This document shows positions 23,266-27,936 of a stretch of DNA of 27,936 nt, in pieces. Both the position numbers and the translations under genes were made by a program. The stretch is from Alistipes sp. CAG:268 (GTDB taxonomy: Bacteria; Bacteroidota; Bacteroidia; Bacteroidales; Rikenellaceae), in contig FR892007.1 of assembly GCA_000434235.1 (NCBI GenBank), positions 20,719-48,654 on the forward strand, read 5' to 3'. Below the pieces are notes generated by a model that had not been told where the DNA came from, made no database searches, and saw nothing but the letters and a program-made list of their open reading frames with translations. How positions within the stretch are numbered: position 1 is the first letter of the stretch; each line of letters starts with the position of its first letter.

Positions 23266-25893
23266 ATGCAACTCGCAGACAAATACGCGCCGCAGGAGAT
23301 CGAATCCAAGTGGTACGACTACTGGGTCGATCGCGGACTTTTCCACTCGGAACCCGATGAACGCGAACCCTATACGATCGTCATCCCGCCCCCCAACGTG
23401 ACCGGCATGCTCCACATGGGACACATGCTCAACAACACGCTGCAGGACGTGCTGGTGCGCCGGGCCCGCATGTCGGGCAAGAACGCCTGCTGGGTCCCGG
23501 GCATGGACCACGCGTCGATCGCCACCGAGGCCAAGGTCGTGGCCATGCTGCGCGAAAAGGGCATCGAGAAGTCGTCGCTCTCGCGCGAGGAGTTCCTTCG
23601 CTACGCCTGGGAGTGGAAGGAGAAATACGGCGGCGTGATCCTCAAGCAGCTGCGCAAGCTGGGCGCCTCGTGCGACTGGGACCGCACCTGCTTCACGATG
23701 GACGACGCCCGCACCGAAAGCGTGCTGCGCGTCTTCTGCGACCTCTACGACAAGGGCAAGATCTACCGCGGCGTGCGCATGGTGAACTGGGACCCCGCGG
23801 CACAGACCGCCCTCTCGGACGAGGAGGTCGTCTTCAAGGAGTCGCACGGCAAGCTCTACTACCTGCGCTACAAGGTCGAAGGCTCCGACCGCGTGATCGT
23901 CGTCGCCACGACGCGTCCCGAGACCATCCTGGGCGACACGGCGCTCTGCGTCAATCCCAACGACCCGCGCTACCAGGATCTCCCGGCCGACGCCCGCGTC
24001 ATCGTGCCGCTCGTCGGCCGCTCAATCCCGGTCATCCGCGACGAGTATGTCGATATCGAGTTCGGTACGGGTGCGCTGAAGGTCACCCCGGCCCACGACG
24101 TGAACGACTACATGCTCGGCGAGAAGTACGGGCTGGAGACCATCGACATCTTCAACGACAACGGCACGATCAACGACAAGGTCGGCATGTACGTCGGCGA
24201 GGACCGCTTCGACGTGCGCCGCAAGATCGAGGGCGACCTGGCAGCCGCCGGGCTGCTCGAGAAGACCGAGGAGTACACGAACAACGTCGGCTACTCGGAG
24301 CGCACGGGCGTGGCCATTGAGCCGAAGCTCTCGATGCAATGGTTCCTCTCGATGAAGGAGCTGGCCGAGCCGGCCACGAAGGCCGTCATGGAGGATGCCA
24401 TCCGCTTCGTGCCCGAAAAATACAAGAACACCTACCGCTACTGGATGGAGAACATCAAGGACTGGTGCATCTCGCGCCAGCTCTGGTGGGGACAGCGCAT
24501 CCCGGCCTGGTACCTGCCCAAGGGAGGTTTCGTCGTGGCCCCGACGCCCGAAGAGGCGCTCGCCAAGGCCCGCGCGAAGGCCGGCGACGAGTCGCTGCAG
24601 CTCTCGGACCTGCGTCAGGACGAGGATGTGCTCGACACGTGGTTCTCGTCGTGGCTGTGGCCCATCTCCGTATTCGATGGCATCCGCAACCCGCACAACC
24701 GCGAGATCGAGTACTACTACCCGACCAACGACCTGGTCACGGGCCCCGACATCATCTTCTTCTGGGTGGCCCGCATGATCATGGCCGGATACGAGTACCG
24801 CAACGACAAACCCTTCCGCAACGTCTACTTCACGGGCATCGTGCGCGACAAGATCGGCCGCAAGATGTCCAAGCAGCTGGGCAACTCGCCCGACCCGCTG
24901 GACCTGATCGCCCGCTACGGTGCCGACGGCGTGCGCATGGCGATGCTCATCAGTTCGTCGGCCGGCAACGACGTGATGTTCGACGAAGCGCTCTGCGAAC
25001 AGGGACGCAACTTCGGCAACAAGATCTGGAACGCCTACCGTCTGGTGAACGGCTGGGCCATGGATGCCGGCATCCCGCAGAGCGAGAACAACCGCCTCGC
25101 CGCAGCCTGGTTCGACCAGGCGCTGGGCCGCTCGCTGCGCCAGATCGCCGAGGAGTTCCGCTCATACCGCATCTCGGAGGCCTTCAAGGAGGCCTACCGC
25201 CTCTTCTGGGACGACTTCAGCGGCCTCTACCTCGAGATGGTGAAGCCGGCCTACGGACAGCCCATCGACGCCGCGACGCTCGAGGCCACGAAGGGATACT
25301 TCGACGCCCTGATGCGCGTGCTGCACCCCTTCATGCCGTTCGTCACGGAGGAGATCTGGCAGGCGCTGGCACCCCGCGCCGAGGGAGCCTCGATCTGCGT
25401 GGCCCCGATGCCCGAGCCGTGCCAAGCCGACGAGACGCTGCTCGCCCGCTTCGAGCTGGCCAAAGAGGTGATCTCCTCGGTGCGCAACATCCGCAACCAG
25501 AAGAACCTTCCGCAGAAGGAGGCGCTCGCGCTCCACGTCATCGCCGACGAGAACTACCCGGCCGAATACGCCCCCGTGCTGCAGAAGATGGCCAACCTCT
25601 CGCAGATCGTCCCCGTCACGGAGAAGGACCCGACGGCCGCGGCTTTCCTGGTCAAGACGACGCAGTACTTCGTACCGATGGCCGGACGCATCGACGCCGA
25701 AGCCGAGCGGGCCAAGCTGCAGCACGACCTCGAATACTACGAGGGTTTCCTCGCCTCGGTGATGAAGAAGCTCTCGAACGAGCGCTTCGTACAGTCGGCC
25801 CCCGAGAAGGTCGTAGCCAACGAGCGGGCCAAGCAGGCCGACGCCGAGGCGAAGATCGCCGCCCTGCGCGAACAGCTCGCCGCCCTGAAATAG
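23266..25893 (+). CDS. valS: Valine--tRNA ligase
   Basis: An 875-aa class I synthetase that charges tRNA-Val. [16 protein letters not shown] contains the HIGH-type site HMGH (50-53). The editing (CP1) domain includes [16 protein letters not shown] and [29 protein letters not shown] follows, and KMSKQLGNS begins at residue 533. The C-terminal anticodon domain (about 600-780) and a coiled-coil tail (about 805-875: [26 protein letters not shown]) are complete. The ATG at 23266 gives the normal N-terminus and lies close behind a promoter. Two hairpins follow the stop codon. Confidence 0.98.
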   Translation: MQLADKYAPQEIESKWYDYWVDRGLFHSEPDEREPYTIVIPPPNVTGMLHMGHMLNNTLQDVLVRRARMSGKNACWVPGMDHASIATEAKVVAMLREKGIEKSSLSREEFLRYAWEWKEKYGGVILKQLRKLGASCDWDRTCFTMDDARTESVLRVFCDLYDKGKIYRGVRMVNWDPAAQTALSDEEVVFKESHGKLYYLRYKVEGSDRVIVVATTRPETILGDTALCVNPNDPRYQDLPADARVIVPLVGRSIPVIRDEYVDIEFGTGALKVTPAHDVNDYMLGEKYGLETIDIFNDNGTINDKVGMYVGEDRFDVRRKIEGDLAAAGLLEKTEEYTNNVGYSERTGVAIEPKLSMQWFLSMKELAEPATKAVMEDAIRFVPEKYKNTYRYWMENIKDWCISRQLWWGQRIPAWYLPKGGFVVAPTPEEALAKARAKAGDESLQLSDLRQDEDVLDTWFSSWLWPISVFDGIRNPHNREIEYYYPTNDLVTGPDIIFFWVARMIMAGYEYRNDKPFRNVYFTGIVRDKIGRKMSKQLGNSPDPLDLIARYGADGVRMAMLISSSAGNDVMFDEALCEQGRNFGNKIWNAYRLVNGWAMDAGIPQSENNRLAAAWFDQALGRSLRQIAEEFRSYRISEAFKEAYRLFWDDFSGLYLEMVKPAYGQPIDAATLEATKGYFDALMRVLHPFMPFVTEEIWQALAPRAEGASICVAPMPEPCQADETLLARFELAKEVISSVRNIRNQKNLPQKEALALHVIADENYPAEYAPVLQKMANLSQIVPVTEKDPTAAAFLVKTTQYFVPMAGRIDAEAERAKLQHDLEYYEGFLASVMKKLSNERFVQSAPEKVVANERAKQADAEAKIAALREQLAALK

Positions 25894-25903
25894 GCCATTC
25901 CGG

Positions 25904-25926
25904 CGGCGGAACGGCCGGTTCCGCCG
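25904..25926 (+). terminator. Hairpin after valS
   Basis: CGGCGGAAC (25904-25912) pairs perfectly with GTTCCGCCG (25918-25926), loop of 5 nt, 10 nt after the stop. No T-run follows, so transcription may run on into rnhA in part. Confidence 0.6.
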
Positions 25927-25937
25927 TCAGGCATCCA

Positions 25938-25968
25938 TCGAACCCCTCCCCGCAAAGGAGGGGTTCGA
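25938..25968. terminator. Second, perfect 12-bp hairpin between valS and rnhA
   Basis: TCGAACCCCTCC (25938-25949) pairs with GGAGGGGTTCGA (25957-25968), loop of 7 nt. It lacks a T-tail. With the hairpin at 25904-25926 it forms a double stem. It could be a terminator, an mRNA stabiliser, or a copy of a dispersed intergenic repeat. Confidence 0.5.
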
Positions 25969-26011
25969 AGTACCGGCCTCATTACCCAACCGCATCATCG
26001 AGAAGCGCACA

Positions 26012-26473
26012 GTGCCACAGATCACGATCTACACCGACGGCTCGGCCCTCGGAAACCCCGGCCCGGGCGGCTACGGAGCCGTCCTGCTCGCCGGCCCCCA
26101 CCGCAAGGAGCTCGCACAGGGCTACCGCCTGACGACCAACAACCGCATGGAACTCACGGCCGTCTGCGTGGCCCTCGAAGCGCTCAAGTTCGAGGGGTCG
26201 GACGTCACCCTCTACTCCGACTCGAAATACGTCGTCGATGCCGTCACGAAGGGATGGGTCTTCGGCTGGGAGAAGAAGGGGTTTGCCGGGAAGAAGAACC
26301 CCGACCTCTGGCAGCGTTTCCTGCGCGTATACCGCCGCCACCGGGTCCGCTTCGTCTGGGTCAAGGGGCACGCCGAGACCGTGGAGAACAACCGCTGCGA
26401 CACGCTGGCCGTGGCTGCGGCCAACGACCCGTCCCGCTGGATCGAGGACACGGGCTACAGACCCGAAGCCTGA
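26012..26473 (+). CDS. rnhA: Ribonuclease HI
   Basis: Cleaves the RNA strand of RNA-DNA hybrids. The 153-aa protein shows the four acidic metal ligands: Asp9 in YTDGSALGNPGPGG, Glu47 in TNNRMELTA, Asp70 in YSDSKYVV, and Asp130 in VENNRCDTLA, plus the KGH (118-120) before the last one. The basic-handle part (GWEKKGFAGKKNPDLW) is present, as in the E. coli-type enzyme. The start is GTG at 26012; no ATG fits, because the family N-terminus (PQITIYTDGS) begins here. It is followed by the promoter of the ABC exporter. Confidence 0.95.
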   Translation: MPQITIYTDGSALGNPGPGGYGAVLLAGPHRKELAQGYRLTTNNRMELTAVCVALEALKFEGSDVTLYSDSKYVVDAVTKGWVFGWEKKGFAGKKNPDLWQRFLRVYRRHRVRFVWVKGHAETVENNRCDTLAVAAANDPSRWIEDTGYRPEA

Positions 26474-26520
26474 CTGCGCTGTTCCGGAAGACGGGCCGAT
26501 TCTCCGAAATTTCACACTTA

Positions 26521-26552
26521 TTTCGGTTTTCGGGTTATTATTCATATCTTTG
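26521..26552 (+). promoter_or_regulatory. Promoter of the ABC exporter gene
   Basis: TTTC (26521-26524), a 20-nt spacer, TATCTTTG (26545-26552). The -7 box fits TAnnTTTG exactly; the -33 box differs from TTTG in one base. The gene starts 36 nt downstream. Confidence 0.72.
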
Positions 26553-26588
26553 CGCCGACAATTGGCGTAACCAAACCCCTCGCACGGA

Positions 26589-27936
26589 ATGTTCAAAACC
26601 TACATGCGGCTGCTGGGCTTCGCCCGGCCGATCAAGAAATACGCGATCCCGTACGGCATCTACTCCCTGCTCTACGCGTTGTTCAACTCACTGACGTTCA
26701 TGCTGATCATCCCGATCCTGAACACGATGTTCGACGACGGCTTCTCGACTGAATACGTGGAGAAACTGCCGCCCGTGGAGCTGAACCAGGAGTACCTGAC
26801 CACGCTCTTCAACTACACCTACTCCCACCTGTTCGACACCTACGACCGCCAGAACGTACTGCTCCTGCTGGCCGCCGTCGCCATCATCATCAGCTTCCTG
26901 AGCAACCTGTTCCGCTACCTGGGTTCGTGGACCATCGAGAACATGCGCACCCGCACGCTCCAGAAGATGCGCAACGAGATGTTTTCGCGCGTGATGGACA
27001 TGAACGTGGGCTACTTCAGCGACCAGCGAAAGGGCGACATCATCTCAAAGATCACCTCCGACGTCGGCGTCGTGCAGTTCTGCATCACCAATACGCTGCA
27101 GGTCTCGTTCCGCGAGCCGTTCCTCATCGTCGGCTACATCGTCATGATGATCGCCATCTCGTGGGAGCTGGCCATCTTCTCGGTGCTCTTCCTGCCGCTC
27201 GTGGCCCTTCTGATCGGCAACATCGTCAAGCGGCTCCGCCACCCGGCCCGCACCAACCAGAAACGCATGGGCGAGATGGTCTCGACGCTCGACGAATCGC
27301 TCTCGGGCATCAAGGTCATCAAGAGCTACAACGCCACCGAGTACATCAAGCAGAAATACTACGACATCAGTGCCGACCTGGCCCGTCTCACCCTCTCGAT
27401 GGCCCGGCGCCAGCAGCTGGCCTCGCCGATGAGCGAGTTCCTCGGCATCACGGCCGTGGGCGTCATCCTCGTCTTCGGCGGTGCGCTCGTCTCGCGCGGC
27501 GCGCTCGACCCGGGCGGATTCATCGCCTTCGTGGCCATCTTCTCGCAGATCACGCGCCCCGTCCGCACCTTCATCGACCAGTTCGCCAACATCAACCAGG
27601 GCATCGCCGCCGGCGAGCGCATCTTCTCGATCATCGACACCAAACCCGAGATCGAGGACAAGCCCGACGCCCGTGAACTCAAGGGACTCAGGGACAAGAT
27701 CGAGTTCCGCCACGTACACTTCTCCTACGACGGCACGCGCGAGGTGATCGACGACATCTCGTTCGAAATCCGCCGCGGACAGACCGTCGCACTGGTGGGG
27801 CCATCGGGCGGCGGGAAATCGACCCTGAGCGAACTGCTGCCGCGTTTCTACGACCCGACCTCGGGCGAGATCCTCATCGACGGCATCTCGCTGCGCGACT
27901 ACACGCAGGACAGCGTGCGCGCCCACATGAGCGTCG
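26589..27936 (+). CDS. MsbA-like ABC exporter, N-terminal part (runs off the window)
   Basis: The ATG at 26589 opens a frame that continues to the right edge (449 residues visible). It is a half-transporter with a fused membrane and ATPase part. The membrane domain (about 15-330) starts with a segment at about 20-45 and has the coupling-type stretch KGDIISKITSDVGVVQ; SGIKVIKSYNATEYI is also typical for lipid and peptide exporters. The nucleotide-binding domain starts near residue 375 (IEFRHVHFSYDG), with Walker A GPSGGGKST at 404-412; the ABC signature and Walker B lie beyond the window. In Bacteroidota such proteins are commonly annotated as lipid A flippase-like (MsbA), but substrate cannot be told. 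An extra-long loop after segment 1 (about residues 50-85) is seen. Confidence 0.9.
   Translation, partial: MFKTYMRLLGFARPIKKYAIPYGIYSLLYALFNSLTFMLIIPILNTMFDDGFSTEYVEKLPPVELNQEYLTTLFNYTYSHLFDTYDRQNVLLLLAAVAIIISFLSNLFRYLGSWTIENMRTRTLQKMRNEMFSRVMDMNVGYFSDQRKGDIISKITSDVGVVQFCITNTLQVSFREPFLIVGYIVMMIAISWELAIFSVLFLPLVALLIGNIVKRLRHPARTNQKRMGEMVSTLDESLSGIKVIKSYNATEYIKQKYYDISADLARLTLSMARRQQLASPMSEFLGITAVGVILVFGGALVSRGALDPGGFIAFVAIFSQITRPVRTFIDQFANINQGIAAGERIFSIIDTKPEIEDKPDARELKGLRDKIEFRHVHFSYDGTREVIDDISFEIRRGQTVALVGPSGGGKSTLSELLPRFYDPTSGEILIDGISLRDYTQDSVRAHMSV

Overview
The window is chromosomal DNA from a GC-rich member of the Bacteroidota, most likely an Alistipes-like Bacteroidales. The evidence is the gene order rsfS-ftsH-cdsA-psd, the absence of clear Shine-Dalgarno sites, and several promoters of the Bacteroidota type (TTTG, about 20 nt, TAnnTTTG) upstream of genes on both strands. 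The genus is an inference from base composition and gene content.

Layout. At 1-796 is the end of an M16 peptidase (+), closed by a strong terminator. From 8023 down to 1057 a seven-gene minus-strand run encodes RsfS, FtsH, CdsA, Psd, an AI-2E-family membrane protein, a stand-alone riboflavin kinase and S-adenosylhomocysteinase; it starts at a promoter near 8050 and stops at a terminator at 972-1006. From 8343 to 11117 (+) lies an accessory-looking operon: an ArsR-family repressor, a 77-aa thioredoxin-like protein, a thioredoxin-fold lipoprotein, a DsbD/CcdA-like membrane protein and a CxCS permease. Two matching palindromes, one over the promoter -7 box, look like the repressor's operators. 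A minus-strand OxyR (11175-12074) is divergent from trpS, which is followed by a ClC channel, a small PAS protein and a threonine-aldolase-like enzyme. A four-helix membrane protein and an XRE regulator form a two-gene unit at 16899-17535.

From 23151 down to 17669 (-) are lon, a GNAT acetyltransferase and the Kdo genes kdsB, kdsA and kdsD. On the plus strand follow valS, rnhA and the start of an MsbA-like ABC exporter that runs off the right edge.

How it fits together. Much of the window is core envelope and protein-quality biology: phospholipid synthesis with FtsH, Kdo synthesis with Lon, and a lipid-type exporter. The most distinctive part is 8309-11117. There, a cytoplasmic CxxC protein, a membrane protein with paired Cys-Pro sites and an exported CxxC lipoprotein could form a thiol relay linked to a metal or metalloid permease, under ArsR control. 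Homologues of some of these proteins have, as far as I recall, been named ArsF/ArsG after organoarsenical resistance genes, so the parts are not new, but the function in this lineage is open. No rRNA, tRNA, CRISPR array, insertion sequence or phage gene was recognised.
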